Positions 10,912-22,074 of a DNA stretch of 64,000 bases are shown here, one piece after another. Origin of the DNA: Lyophyllum atratum (lineage: Eukaryota > Basidiomycota > Agaricomycetes > Agaricales > Lyophyllaceae); assembly GCA_014905825.1 (NCBI GenBank), contig JACGCN010000004.1, forward strand, positions 1,674,001 through 1,738,000. Reading direction: 5' to 3'. The notes below the pieces were generated by a model that searched no databases, had not been told where the DNA came from, and saw only the letters and a list, made by a program, of their open reading frames with translations. Both the position numbers and the translations under genes were made by a program. Every line of letters starts with the position of its first letter. The first letter of the stretch is position 1.

Positions 10912-11769
10912 ATGTCCTTCATTGCTGAACATGAACGCGAACCTGGTTTTGTACATGTCGTCCTCATTACTACTGGAAGCGTCGCATCCATCAAAGCCCC
11001 ACTAATTGTCAAGGAGCTTCTAGGGGTCTGTACGCCATCGCCCTCTCAACTTACAGATTCGATGATTTATGTCATCTCCAGTATCAGAAGGTCAAGGTCG
11101 AAGTGGTCGCGACGAAACCTTCACTTGCCTTTTACACGAAGGAGGATATTAAAGAAGCAGGGTCTAGAGTATGGGTGGATGAAGATGAGTGGACTGTATG
11201 GTTGCCCCAGAGCAGATGGACACCCGACCAACTGGTTAATGTGTAGGGGACTTTCAAGATTGGGGACCCAATCCTCCACATTGAGCTCCGGCGATGGGCC
11301 GACATTGTGCTCGTAGCGCCTTGCTCTGCAAATACTTTGTCAAAGATAGCGCATGGGATGTGCGATAACCTCGTGGTATGGGTGTCAAGCGTGCAGTTTC
11401 TTCCCCCTGGTCTGATGCGTAAACTAGACATCGCTCATGCGCGCCCTGGCACCAACGACTCCGACTTACATATTCCCCGCCATGAATACCTTGATGTACG
11501 AGCATCCACTTACCGCTGAACATATCCGCATCGTTCGCGACACCGTCCGCTATAACGTCATTGGACCTATAGGCAAAAACCTAGCTTGTGGTGATGTTGG
11601 TGCGTATGGGTAATTGCCCAGTTCTTTTTGCGTTCGTTGACATCAGACCTTTGAGAAACAAATTATTGATGTACATTATCTTGCAGGTGTAGGGGCAATG
11701 ACTGAATGGAGAGATATTGTCAAGGTCGTCGAAACACTGTTCCACCTTCTTCCAAAGACTCTGGCGTAA
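10912..11769 (+). CDS. Phosphopantothenoylcysteine decarboxylase (PPCDC/Hal3 flavoprotein family)
   Basis: Five exons (10912-11025, 11082-11195, 11247-11375, 11428-11599, 11687-11769) encode 203 residues. PPCDC decarboxylates 4'-phosphopantothenoylcysteine in coenzyme A synthesis and is an FMN-dependent trimer. Visible motifs are VVLITTGSVASIKAP (FMN site), RRWADIVLVAPCSANTLSKI with the FMN-binding loop, the PAMNTLMYEHPLT substrate-recognition motif, and the substrate-clamp-like GPIGKNLACGDVGVGAM with its essential Cys. The catalytic His may be His80-type (ILHIEL). The in-frame TAG at 11244-11246 is the acceptor of intron 2, and splicing there joins DEWT to GTFKIGDP. The length is normal for a minimal single-domain PPCDC, without the acidic tail of yeast Hal3. 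Confidence 0.9.
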
Positions 11770-12240
11770 CCCAAGGTATAGACATAGAAAGTATGTATAT
11801 CTCTGAAAACTAAAGCAAGAATTACGCTCCCGCCTATCTGGAACTTGGTGTACAAAGATGCGGTTGCGCGACAATGATGCGCAACTCCCATAGCTGAGAG
11901 GTATTGGAATCAAAATGGCTGCTTGACTCGCACACTCACATACAAGTATAAGCCGAATGGCGAACAGGCTTAAGAGTATCTCATGTAAGTCACCTTGCTT
12001 CAGTAAGGTCACTGTCATCTCATTCACGCCTAAAAAGGCAGAATGTTCTGCATCATCTGAAAATAATAAGGCCAAACTCTGTAAAGTGACCTGTAATCCT
12101 CGCCCTCCCAACCCGCAGCGCCAACTGCAATGTCCGCTTCTAGTGCTCTCTAACCCGCCCCAATCATACTTGTTCAGTTACAGCCCCGCATTCCACCAGC
12201 CTTACCCAACTCGCCCGATGTACTTTTCTAAACTCAGATA
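11770..12240. other. Intergenic, no gene seen
   Basis: This is the 3' flank of the PPCDC gene. No convincing coding region or RNA gene is seen. Confidence 0.45.
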
Positions 12241-12540
12241 TCACATCACCGGTCGACGGCATCTCGATTTAGGCCCTGCGAGGATCCTTCTGGAGGGTGC
12301 ACGGGAAGGCTACGGCGGCTAGCAATGGCGCGTACGGCGTGACTGGGCCGTAAACTAAGATGTCGAACATGGGAAGGTCCGTCCTCCGTCATCCTGTTTC
12401 GAGTTCCTCGATTTACCAGCTCGCCATCTCCAGAACACGCCCCTGCAACCTCACCTACGCTCTCCCTTAGCCTTCCGTGCGCCACTTCACCAGAAACTCA
12501 GTCAAAGTTCGAGGAAGACATATCCCCCGTGAGCACTACG
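12241..12540 (+). repeat. Degenerate tandem duplication, copy 1
   Basis: About 300 bp similar to the segment starting near 12608. Shared landmarks are GCATCACCGG-like and GGAAGGCTA followed by GGGCCGTAA, AAGATGTCGAA, GGTCCGTCCT, TTTCGA, TTCCTCGATTTA, CAGCTCGCC, GAACA, CACCAGAAAC and CAGTAAAGTTCGA-type words. No reading frame is kept in either copy, so it is either the remnant of a duplicated gene or a decayed repeat. Confidence 0.6.
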
Positions 12541-12607
12541 CTATATTTTCTTTTCGTTCCCCGTTCTGTCTAAAAGGCCCTCTTAGGTCGAGGAGACCAT
12601 CGATAAT

Positions 12608-12905
12608 CGCATCACCGGTGTCCTGCCCAATGACAGCACCGGCAGTGGGATCCTTTACGGGGTGAACAGGAAGGCTATCGCGGCAGACTTCGTGCCACTA
12701 GGGCCGTAAGATGTCGAATGCATCATATGGGCAGGTCCGTCCTTATCCAGTTTCGAATTCCTTGATTTACATAGCATGGCCCTACAACAGCTCGCCTTCT
12801 CCTGAACATGCCTCTACGACTGCAACCACGCTCTCATTTACCTTCCATTCTCCCCATCACCAGAAACGCAGTAAAGTTCGAGAAATCATATACCCCATGT
12901 GCTCG
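12608..12905 (+). repeat. Degenerate tandem duplication, copy 2
   Basis: The second copy of the 12241-12540 segment, diverged by many substitutions and small indels. The order of shared words is the same (GGGCCGTAAGATGTCGAA, GCAGGTCCGTCCT, CAGCTCGCC, CACCAGAAAC). Stops interrupt all frames. The identity of the ancestral sequence is not recognised. Confidence 0.6.
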
Positions 12906-14186
12906 CATGTCGAGGAAATCACCGAGTTCGCGTACAAGGGCATCGAAGCCAGGCGTGCAAAAAATGCTGGTCGGCCCCGCCTCCGCCGCGGATCTGAGTC
13001 CGAACTCGACCATCTACGTTCGTTGCGAATCGCAACTTGTCAACCACTGCCATGATGCCGACTTTGAGCGTAACTCATGGTCCGGCGCGTAGCCGAGGAA
13101 ATGAAAGCCAATGTCGCTATTCAAGGCCTGCGATGGCGATGGCGGGGACGACATCTAAGGCTGTGTAGGGAAGGCGACGGAACAGCAGCGTAATGACCTG
13201 TCTGGGAGGAGGAGGAGGAGGAGGAGGGATGACTTTCTGGTACGTGCTCCCCACGATTCGGACTTCAGCTGGGGCTAAGTGGTCCCTTTTCGCAGGCGAC
13301 CTTTCCCAGCTTCGAAAATATTCGTTGTCGTTCGGTCAGGGCGCCATGACCATTCTTTCCATCCTTCCGTTTTCGGCATCTTTCAGAACTTTCCTCCGGC
13401 GTCGGGTTCATGCGTCTCGACCTTCGAACGACTACAACATATATGCGAGTGGGGTCATCGAGGCAGGAGAGTGTCCTGAGTCCTCGAGCAATCGGGAAAG
13501 GGTGACGGTTACGGACCCTGGAGCAGAATGGCGTGGTGGGATCTTGGATCATGGTGGGAGGCAACATTGACGAATCAGTAGGGCGACATATATCACGATG
13601 TATGCTACCTTTTCATGCTGCCTTGTTGTCGGGTGCTTCAGACGTCGGAACGCTGGCACTCGACTTCGGCCCCATGACATGGGATTGCAGGGTGAAAAGA
13701 TGCAGAAAGACGATGCTCCCCTCGGTGCCATTGGCATTGGTGCCATGTGCGGACATCGCCTGGGTAGTTGCGGTGACCAGAAGCGTCATTGACCACATAT
13801 TAGACATAAAAACAGCTTGTTCCCTTATCTTACGAGTGCTTTCTGGGCTAAGGGACCCGGCCTCAAGCTGCTCCGTCTACCGCACCGCATGTCTGAATCA
13901 GCAGCCTGAAGCAATTTGTGAATTGGGAAGAATTATCCATCTACCTCTACACGACTTCTCGTTCAGTGAAGAGAAGCCGCAAATTACACGGAGACCCTCT
14001 ATGCCCTGGAAAAGGTTGGTGGGGGATCAAAATGCATGACATGCTGTGGCTTGTGAGGACCAGTGCGGCGGCGTGTGAAGCAAGGTGTTCTGTTGACGGC
14101 GACGGCGACCGCTGGTACATATATGCCGTGACTCGTGAGTGGGAAGAGTGCATATGCAACGAGATTCAGAGTCCACATCAGACATC
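12906..14186. other. Intergenic, decayed sequence with a GGA microsatellite
   Basis: No gene is recognised. A (GGA)n run lies at about 13204-13227. Several open frames of 60-170 codons exist but none has recognisable motifs or consistent splice signals. Confidence 0.45.
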
Positions 14187-14194
14187 AAAAAAAA
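14187..14194 (-). terminator. RNA polymerase III terminator of tRNA-Lys
   Basis: A run of eight A on the plus strand is T8 on the minus strand, 22 nt downstream of the tRNA 3' end. Confidence 0.75.
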
Positions 14195-14216
14195 TGGCGA
14201 GGATCGCACAACTTAT

Positions 14217-14311
14217 AGCCCACCGCGAGGGTCGAACTCGCAGCCTTCAGATGACTCAAGCATGAGAATGCCTTAAAAGTCTGACGCTCTAGCCGATTGA
14301 GCTAGGCGGGC
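14217..14311 (-). tRNA. tRNA-Lys(UUU) with a 21-nt intron
   Basis: On the minus strand the 7-bp acceptor stem GCCCGCC pairs with GGTGGGC (one G-U). D-arm stems GCTC/GAGC flank a standard loop, the anticodon stem TCAGA/TCTGA encloses loop CTTTTAA with anticodon TTT, and the T-arm is GCGAG-TTCGACC-CTCGC. A 21-nt insertion sits one base 3' of the anticodon (position 37/38), the canonical nuclear tRNA intron site. An oligo-T terminator follows. Confidence 0.93.
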
Positions 14312-15005
14312 TCGTTAGGTCATTAATTAATAACACACTAATCTCAATCGAATGAAAGACTGACCGTTTCAAATTCTACAGCGGTAAGTTGGTCGCTGCC
14401 CGTCAGCGTCATTGGTTGCTCACGGAAGATGGGGGCTTACACGTTGAGATCGTTTTGTTCCTTGGTTATCCATAGACGCGAGATCTTGGAAATCGCCCCT
14501 GGTACCTATCATCGTGGAGCGAATTCAAAATTACCGTTGAGAAAGGAGGAGGATCGACTGTGCTTTGTTCTCGACCCACACTATGCCTGAGCCTTTGAGC
14601 ATAGCACGGATAGGGAGTATGATTCGTGCTGGAAAAACTGTGTGTATGAGTCTCTGGAATCCGGCCCGACTAGTTAGAGTTAAGATGTAATTTATAGGCT
14701 AATGAAAATATTCACAGAATCTATGTACGCGCCGAAGACAGTCAAGCACGATCGAAGAATGACAGCAATGTCATCGCAATTGAATTAATTAGAGGTTTTG
14801 GCCAGCTTGTATCATGACCAGCTTTAGATGTTGACAGATGGACGCGTCGGGGCTTCGGGGCGGCGAGTAATAGACACTTCTACTAAATTGAGTCCCCTGG
14901 CGTTGGACATTCTCCAAGCGCCTCATGTCAGAAACTAAACCCTTCCAAGGACCCAAAAAAAAGTCAAATCACATTATGCAAGATTGGTATTGCCTTATCA
15001 CTTCC
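14312..15005. other. Intergenic, no gene seen
   Basis: This region is AT-richer than its neighbours. No open frame with recognisable content is seen. Confidence 0.5.
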
Positions 15006-16101
15006 TCACAAGCCCCCGGACGACCAAGCGCCTTTGTCTTTTTTGGTGAGGCGGGTTCGGAAGGTTTCTGGCCTTGGCACTAGCGGCCTGCCGACGGCGC
15101 TTGCGAGCTCGACGACTAGTGGAGAGGGCACTTGCGTCATGGGCAGATGGGGGACCGCCCTAGAAGCAAGGAGAATGTAAATATCATAACGGCTTTCGTA
15201 TAATGTAGTACTTACCAGCTGCACTGGTGGCTGGGATTTGATTGTGGGCGGGGGCGGCGATGCGGGACACAAGCAACGACGGGCGAGCCTACGCTAGAAG
15301 GCAGAATTATATCAGCGTAAGCTCAGAAGCTAGATAATGAAGGAGGCTGACCTTGTTCCAGACGAGGGTTTCTCCGATAGTGGCGATGACAGCGAATATG
15401 GTTAAAAACAACTTAAACCAATCCACAGCTCGCAGGCCACTCTCCCATTGCTCAAAGGCGTTGATAGTTGGCGTGAGTAGTGAGTGCAGCGACCCTCGAG
15501 GGATGTTGAGAAGGTTTGCCAAGGCTTGGGTGGCGTCTTCCAGACTGAGCAAGTTTGCCTGGGCTTCACTGGATAGTTCGCTCTGAAGTGCTAAGCCCGA
15601 GATCAGACTCCCGCTCCCATTCTGGCTCCCCTCCCCGATCCAGCTACACCTCTTCTGCCCAACCCGACACCTGCACCCGTCCGATCCCCAACTCGCACCA
15701 CGACGCCTTACGAGCCGCCCTCGTTGATCATCGCACCGACTCCAACGAGCCTCCAGTCTCCAATGGCTGCCGCTTCTCCGTTTCTCGACTTCACTTGTGG
15801 CTGGCGAGACGGCCGTATACTTTGGGTAGTTGGGCTGGACGACTACAGATGCAGGAACGGGGGATGGATCGGGGTCGTGGAAGGACCCAAAAATGTGACG
15901 GTTGGCGCAGGTGCGGGACGGGGTTTGAGGGACCGGCGAATGACGGGGACGTAGGAGACGGGACTGGTACAGGGCGCATTTGGGCGTGTTCACGGTGGGC
16001 TGACGAATGTGGAGAATGGTCGGGATGCTCAGGGCGGAATTGGGCATGCCAATGGTGGAGGAAAAGGCGCAGGCGAGTAAAAAAAGAGTGAGAAGTTTCA
16101 T
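15006..16101 (-). CDS. Predicted secreted or type I membrane protein of unknown function
   Basis: Exon 1 (16101-15352) encodes 250 residues. The start MKLLTLFLLACAFSSTIG is a signal peptide. A Cys- and Arg-rich middle contains CALYQSRLLRP and CRCRVGQKRCSW. A helical stretch SLEDATQALANLLNIPRG is followed by a membrane-like segment WFKLFLTIFAVIATIGETLVW. A donor at 15351 and an exon at 15288-15216 follow, giving a short basic tail. The last exon is ambiguous because two acceptors give different frames, one ending at 15006 and one near 14998. I do not recognise a family. The predicted topology is an outside Cys-rich domain, one membrane helix and a short basic cytosolic tail. Confidence 0.5.
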
Positions 16102-16570
16102 CTGGTCGAAGTCGATAGGTCTTGGTTAATGATAAAGGGAACCCAGATGGAAGGTTCGTAGGATCCTCCACCCCGAGAAGCTGACCATAGCCCGAATTAG
16201 ACCTTAATTCAGTGGCTGACAGCTTGCGCTCTTGAGACGAACTCGAGTCCTGACTTTGATCGACAGTTGTTCTTTCGAAGCTGTGAGAAACGTCAGTAGT
16301 CCAAGTTTCAAGTGGAGGAGAATACGTGAGCTCAAGTTATATGTGAATGTCAAAGGAACGGCCCTCGTGATGGACAGTCTTGACAATATTCCTTATTCCT
16401 ATATTCAATCCATATCGGATTAAGCATGATAGCGAGCCCTCGTTCACAGCCTCGTTAAGCCTCAGATCAGTCAAGACCAAGAACAAGCACAGTAAATTCG
16501 ATTAGATGCTTCCTTCTTGCATCGGAAAGAGTTGCGATAAGACATGAGATAGGTAGGGGCACCGGTTAGT
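16102..16570. other. Intergenic, no gene seen
   Basis: This is the promoter side of the secreted-protein gene and the 3' flank of the next gene on the same strand. Nothing coding is recognised. Confidence 0.45.
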
Positions 16571-17502
16571 CTATGAGGAGGACTCCTCTTTTTTCGAGGA
16601 CTCCGCTGCCTTCTTTGGTGGTATCCCTTCCTATATTAGCCATCAAAACCAGCCAGACTTTCAAATGCACACGAAGAAAATACGCACCTTCGCAGCTTTC
16701 CTGGCTTTACCCTGTTCAGTGGCGACGGTAGGGTCGTCAGCATCCGCAAAAGTCCCCCTCTTTTGCTTGCCATGTTCCGATTCTGGCGACGGCTCGTCCC
16801 TCGTGACGGGAACTTTAGGTACCGGTTCAGCACCAGACGGCTCTGCACCGTCGGCTTTGGGGACATCGGCAGCCTCCTGCTTATGACATCAGCGCTTGTC
16901 CTAGCTTCAAGAAATAATCCCCACTTCAGCTTGGAGAGACTCTGTGACGTCCTCCTCGGTGCCCTCGTCATCCTTCATTATAACCGGCTCCGGCTGCTTA
17001 TCGGAGGTGGAGGTGGATGCAGCTACGGGTGGAGGCTTTACACCTCTGGGTGTTTCTGGTGCGGTCTCCTTGAGGCCGGCGGCGGCTACGGGGGCGGGAG
17101 CCTGTGCTCTTGCAACTGCTTTGGGGTCGGGGTCGTGCCCGGGGAAGTCATGGGCGTCGTTGTGGGCAAATTGCGTGGTTTTGCGGGCGGAAGGGGACGC
17201 GAGGTAGAGGAACTATAGGGAAAGTGTCACAGAGGGAGCCAATTCCAAGAGCAGGTTTGCTTACGGCGGGGCCAAATACGAGGGCGGAACCAATCTGGTT
17301 GTGATTGAAAAGTCAGGAGAGGTTGTGAAGGGAACGGCTATGAATGGCAACGCACGATCCAAGGCTTGTCCGATCTGGTCTTCGGGCCAGCATGTGACGA
17401 GTTCATGCGCCGGGCACCGGCACGGAACGTCGAAGCCGTCGGTCGCCGCAGCGACGCGCGAGCTGTTGAAGAGAGCGTTTGGCGGGCAGCAGCGAGGGAC
17501 AT
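16571..17502 (-). CDS. Predicted mitochondrial single-helix protein with acidic/Pro-rich tail
   Basis: Five exons (17502-17356, 17294-17265, 17212-16925, 16876-16688, 16630-16571) encode 237 residues, and all junctions keep phase 0. The N-terminus MSLAAARQTLSSTARASLRR is Arg/Ser/Ala-rich without acids, as in a mitochondrial presequence. It is followed by SDKPWI joined by splicing to IGSALVFGPA and FLYLASPSARK, a short membrane helix. The rest is disordered: a His/Asp patch (FAHNDAHDFPGHDPDP), Ala/Pro-rich and acidic runs, and a Lys/Glu/Ser tail. I associate this layout with an uncharacterised fungal family with the DKPWIIGSALVFGP motif, probably in the inner membrane. No function is known to me. 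Confidence 0.65.
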
Positions 17503-18055
17503 GGTGGACTGGCTGTGGGACGTGGCGAAGTGCCGCCTTTTCAATTCACGGGTCAGACCGGCAACCACTGATGACGTGAATCATCATTGGCTCCAGAGTA
17601 TTCCATGATCATAATCGACGTCGTATACTCTTCTTTCCCTACCATCTACTGCATAATCATGATAATGTGAAGGCGCCTCGCATCACGCGTCGACGGCAGC
17701 GTCACCTCACTCCCAGACCTACGGTGTTGATAACTGCGCCATGGACTTTGATTCGGAATGACGTACATTTCTCTCACGTCGTACGGCCTCGTACGGCCGC
17801 GTACGGCTCATGTGCTAAGATGTGCTAGCGACGCCCTACCAGTATGGCCATAGATTTGAAATCCCCGAACTAGCATCTCTTGGAATGGGGTACGTAGCAT
17901 CTCGAACAGTTGACCGTTCATCTGTACGTCTTTCTCCCACGAATTGCAACAACTCAAAATCAAAGTCATACATCCCTTCGCATTGTACATTACACAACAG
18001 GTAACTCGAGCAGACCTTGCTTCCGGACAAGGTCGCGGAAGTGACTAGTCAGTAC
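17503..18055. other. Intergenic with short TACGGC direct repeats
   Basis: No gene is recognised. At about 17779-17808 the word GTACGGC occurs three times (CGTACGGCCTCGTACGGCCG followed by CGTACGGCTC). Confidence 0.5.
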
Positions 18056-18568
18056 TCAGTTTCCATCGTTCCGGCACTGGTGTCCAAACAGATTTCAGAA
18101 CCACAGTGAACATTGAGCGATACGTTGAATAAACTCACACAGACAGAAACAACTGTGCCACCGCAGTTCCCGGAGTTGGGATCCGTGCGACAAGCATAGC
18201 TGTATGATCATACATCAACACACGAGACACTTATAGCCGAATCGACTTCGTCCTACCGCCGTCCAGTGAAGGAGTTCATGTACTCGTTGAAAATGATTGG
18301 GGGCGGGCTGAATCCGAAGATGCCTTCGGTGCACGGATTCTGGTTCCTCTTCAGGCCATCAACGACAATACAGGAGTCGTCAAAGACATCCCCTTGAGAA
18401 TGCGCATAGTGAGTCGTCAACGAAAACTTGACCCAGGTAGCACGTACAGCGGTTTATACCTCCACCGAGGGACCTAACGTTGCCGATACCGTAGTTGAAT
18501 CCCGGGCAGATAGCTTGGACACCGATGGCAGCGAGAGAAACGGATACGGCGATGGCTTTGTAGAGCAT
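18056..18568 (-). CDS. Small cysteine-rich secreted protein
   Basis: Four exons (18568-18448, 18392-18257, 18199-18139, 18076-18056) give 112 residues. MLYKAIAVSVSLAAIGVQA is a signal peptide with cleavage expected before ICPGFNYGIG. The mature part has the pattern CPGFNYGIGNV, then LGGGINRWDVFDDSC, NPCTEGIFGFSPPPIIFN, YACRTDP, NCGGTVVSVC and finally CRNDGN. This matches a conserved basidiomycete small secreted protein type whose function is unknown to me. The last exon is only 7 codons, but it completes the terminal Cys and is preceded by a good CACCAG acceptor. A TATA box lies about 80 bp upstream of the ATG. Confidence 0.8.
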
Positions 18569-18648
18569 GGGTGAGCAGACATTAGACTGGAGGGTGACTG
18601 GGAGTTTCTGTGTAACAGAATGAAAAATTAGAGCCGTTTTACGAGGGT

Positions 18649-18656
18649 TTTTATAC
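18649..18656 (-). promoter_or_regulatory. TATA box of the small secreted protein gene
   Basis: On the minus strand the sequence is TATAAAAA, 80-88 bp upstream of the start codon at 18568. Confidence 0.55.
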
Positions 18657-19706
18657 TCGTCCGAGGCTTACAACATGCGATGGAATCGTGGCGCTCAAAT
18701 ATGGCCGGCACTTTCTGTCCGTAATCACCAATGCTTCCCACCAGACCTCTTTGCCCACAGCTCCACGAATCGGATACACGGCGAGAGTGGCGTCCTGGAC
18801 CCAGGTGCGGGATGTACGGAATGCATGACGCCAGATACTCTGTCACACAGACCAGGCATTCAGCGAACGAGAATACGAGAGTGGCGCAAGTTGCGCCGCC
18901 CTGCTGAGCAGCCTTCCAAGACTTCTCAGTGCCCTTTGTGTGGCACCACGCTCATGCCAGCTAGTACTCAAGCACTGTGAACGCAAGGCAATGAACGATT
19001 CTGCGTGTTGCGGCCGGCAGGATGGGCGTCTGAAAAGCTCCACGGCGGCAGTATCAACAAAATTTATTCCGGATATAGATGCAATGCTTGCTCCTCATTG
19101 CATCGCGCAACAAGAATTCGGGTGCGACGGGGAACAATTCAAAATAGCAATGTTGTAAGACGTATCAAGAGCTGAGTCATGGGAGGAGTAGCTGCGGAAG
19201 GACGCCCATATCATAGGTGTTTCAGAGCCTAGACAGGCATAGGGGATCGCTCAAAATGCGGCCATCGTGCTGTTCTCATGGCAGATGATCTTCTTGAGCG
19301 GTCAAGTGCGTCAAAATGAAGTTCGTGGTCGCAGATATTCTCCTCCAGAACGGAGGCTGGGCAAGAAAAGCCGAAATTCAGAGCGTCCGTCAGCATTATG
19401 TGGCTTGAACGAGCACCCGTGTCGCCCAGAAAAGCGGATGCTTGGGTATGTTTTCATTTTTTGGCTGCGGCCGAGGATAAATTAAGTTCACAACCTGACC
19501 GACGTGCTCTGCTCTTTCGATAGCAAGCTCGAGCTCTGTAGCAATGAGTTCTCTAACACTCATCATTTCTATAAACACCGCCAGGACGAGCGGCCAGAGT
19601 ACGCAAACCGCAGCTCGAGACTCGGCTCGACAACTCAACAGTATACCACAGCGACAGCGACAGCGACAAAAGCAAAGTAAGTGTGATGCAACATTCTCGG
19701 TTCCTC
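18657..19706. other. Intergenic, no gene recognised
   Basis: About 1 kb between the secreted protein gene and the homeodomain gene. A short (GCGACA)n run lies near 19648-19667. Open frames are short and lack recognisable motifs. Confidence 0.45.
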
Positions 19707-21316
19707 CTAGTTGAAATCCCACACCAGGCCCAGCCTCGACGCGAACACAAGCCCCATCGCCGCCTGAAAGGGATCTTCTTGAGCGAGCCGTTCGTCGAGC
19801 AACTGGTGCATCGTTTCGTCCGCCATGAGGCTTTCGATTGTGAAGGGCGCCATCAGGGCATCAAGGTACTTCAGAGGGGTGGTTGTCGGGTCAAGTAGTG
19901 TCGCATACGGTTCATTGGAAGGGTGGGGGTAGGTAGCATCGATGTTTTGGTCATAAGGTAGGGGCTGAAGTCGAGGCGGAGGCAGAGGCTGATGAAGTTC
20001 CGGGTGTGGCTGAGGCGGATATAGATCGCCTGGAGGGGCAGAATATGGCAACAACTCTTGTGGAAGCGTTGACTTGGTCAGGTTCAAATTGGCATACGAG
20101 AATAAAGGTTTTAACGCTGGTAGGCCAGATACATGACGCTTGTGCGCGGGTGGCTGAGCTTGAGTCACAGAAGCTTGCGGATAATGCGGCGGTGGGTGGT
20201 TCTCCTTCGTGCTCTGGTTGTTTAAGACCTGGGAGTGCGCATATAAAGGAGGTTGGGCACAGGGGTCCCGAAGGCGCTGGGACGGGTCCTGGTACGGCGG
20301 CTCGGTTATCTGTCCCCGAGGTGGGCTGTACCTGGGAAGAAGGGGCCGCAGAGGTCGATAGGTATTGCCGTCGCGATTTTGAATTTGAGTCTGGGCGTAT
20401 TTCTTGGTATCAGATTGTTCGGTGTGGCGAAGCGCACTACCATGGAGACGTTCTGTAGTCGTCGACTGTACGTTATTTTCTGCGTCGGGATCGTAATTGT
20501 AGTTCAGGACGGAGACGTCGGGGTCGGGGATTACAGTCGACGTCAAATTCGCGGCCGAAGTTGCACCAGGTAAAATCACAAGATCCGACATCGTATGCGA
20601 TCCTGTCACTAGAGTCGAATCCGAAGGTCTAGACGCGAGAGGAAGAGTTGAGCTAGAGCCGGGAGGCATATACAGAGTCAGAGGCACTGTTCCACGCAGA
20701 ATGACAGACGGTGACGAAAAGAAGTCGGTGGCATTTGAAGCTTGATCTTGGCGCGAGACAGCTTGAGGCGAAGATCGACGAAGGAGAGGTACGGAGATGA
20801 AGGGAGATCTTAGAGAACTTGAATCTGCCTTCGATGCTGCTGTCGCGTCAGGACGGGAGTTCGAATCATTGTCGCGTTTTCTCCTCGGTTTTCGGACGGT
20901 ATCCTTCGTCCCAGGCGTCAGGAGGACTGGTTTCTGCTCAGTTCCTGTGTCTAAAGAGGTGTTCGTAATCATAGGAAGAGCAGTGTCGTGGTTTTCCGCC
21001 TTGAACGCCGTTATCTCCTCCAGCGACATCGCCGTCGTCCTGACCTTGGCCGACCTTCGCACGATTGTCCCATTCTTCTTCCGCTCGCGTGCAAACCATG
21101 AAGATATCCACTTGGGAGTGCTTTCATTCAAATTTAGATGGTCATGTCATATGCATACTTACACCAAGCGCATACATACAGGCCTGTGGCCTCGCTGAGG
21201 GTGGCAAGGGATTCCAGCTTTGGGGTGATCTGGGAGGTAGTAAATGCGGTTTTGAGGATCTGAAGCTGTTCGGGGTTTGCACGAGAAAAAGCAAGCTTCT
21301 TGGTTTGTGTGGCTTC
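19707..21316 (-). CDS. Homeodomain transcription factor with long disordered C-terminus
   Basis: Two exons (21316-21180, 21120-19707) encode 516 residues. The N-terminal 80 residues form a homeodomain. Helix 1 contains PEQLQILKTAF, helix 2 ITPKLESLATLSEATGL, and helix 3 is made across the splice as TPKWISSWFARERKKNG. It keeps the invariant Trp-Phe and basic recognition residues but has Ala-Arg-Glu-Arg where most have Gln-Asn-Arg-Arg. The intron lies exactly between helices 2 and 3, a common position in fungal homeodomain genes. The remainder is Ser/Pro/Gln-rich with a final hydrophobic-acidic block (FTIESLMADETMHQLLDERL), perhaps an activation or interaction region. No partner homeodomain gene is adjacent, so a mating-type role is not supported. 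Confidence 0.75.
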
Positions 21317-21800
21317 CATGAAGGGAGATGAAGGGATAATGGTGGTTTGAGGAAGAAAGGGACACAAACAAACATATGCATCCTCTCAGCGACATTCCGA
21401 TGAACGGCTAATCGATCAACGTTGAGAGCAGTATCTTACTGGGACTCCGCAATGAAGAGAATTAGTAGTACTAAGAGGGAAACGCCAGAAAGAGGTCCTC
21501 GTTGCAGCAAGAACATCTAACATGATTTAAGTAAGAACATGTCCCTAGTCTGTAAGGATCAGATTGAGAAGAGGTGTATATTTGGCAAATGAAGGTCCTC
21601 GGGTGATAGCGACAACTCTTCACCCGTGCTAGGGCCGTTAACGATAGGAGGTGGTAGGTGTTCAGGGCATCGTGACTTCAGGGCTCCATCTGGTCCCAAC
21701 GCATCTATTTACTGAGAACGGAGTGCATGTGCTCCCTCGACGCGCAGCACCGTGTCATCTCTTCAAGTTCCAACGCGCCATGTATAGTCTATACTAGTCT
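21317..21800. other. Intergenic between homeodomain gene and transposon block
   Basis: No gene is recognised. The right edge (ending ATACTAGTCT at 21800) is the genomic flank of the Ngaro-type element. Confidence 0.5.
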
Positions 21801-21986
21801 TCATCTATGTGTAAGAGATCGCGCGGGGGCGACGTATCATGTTAGATGAGACCAGTAACAGTACAAACAATATATCTATTGCGAATTTGTAACTTGTTGC
21901 TGTGTTTTGGGGAAAGGACCGAAGGTCCTTTAGCTCGAAACATCGACCTGAATCTGTGGAGAAACGGTCCGCAGTGAGCTGCGATT
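21801..21986 (-). repeat. Ngaro split repeat B2
   Basis: This 186-bp copy is identical by eye to 22225-22410. It contains the perfect hairpin AAAGGACC-GAA-GGTCCTTT. Its outer end (minus strand AGATGA) is the 3' end of the element. Confidence 0.88.
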
Positions 21987-22074
21987 GGGCGGGCGGGCCA
22001 ATCCAGCTCGATCAGAAAGCAAGTCTGATGCGTCGAGCGGGCGAGACGTCTGGAAAAAGGGAGTGGCGGGCGGG

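Noticed and set aside
11244..11246. In-frame TAG in the PPCDC gene suggesting a pseudogene
   Set aside because: It is the acceptor end of a 51-nt GT-AG intron. Splicing joins DEWT to GTFKIGDP in frame.
13193..13570. A 125-codon ORF starting in the GGA microsatellite
   Set aside because: The Gly run is only the microsatellite and the rest has no recognisable motif.
19707..21316. Mating-type HD locus
   Set aside because: Only one homeodomain gene is present, without a divergent HD1/HD2 partner or flanking mip-like gene.
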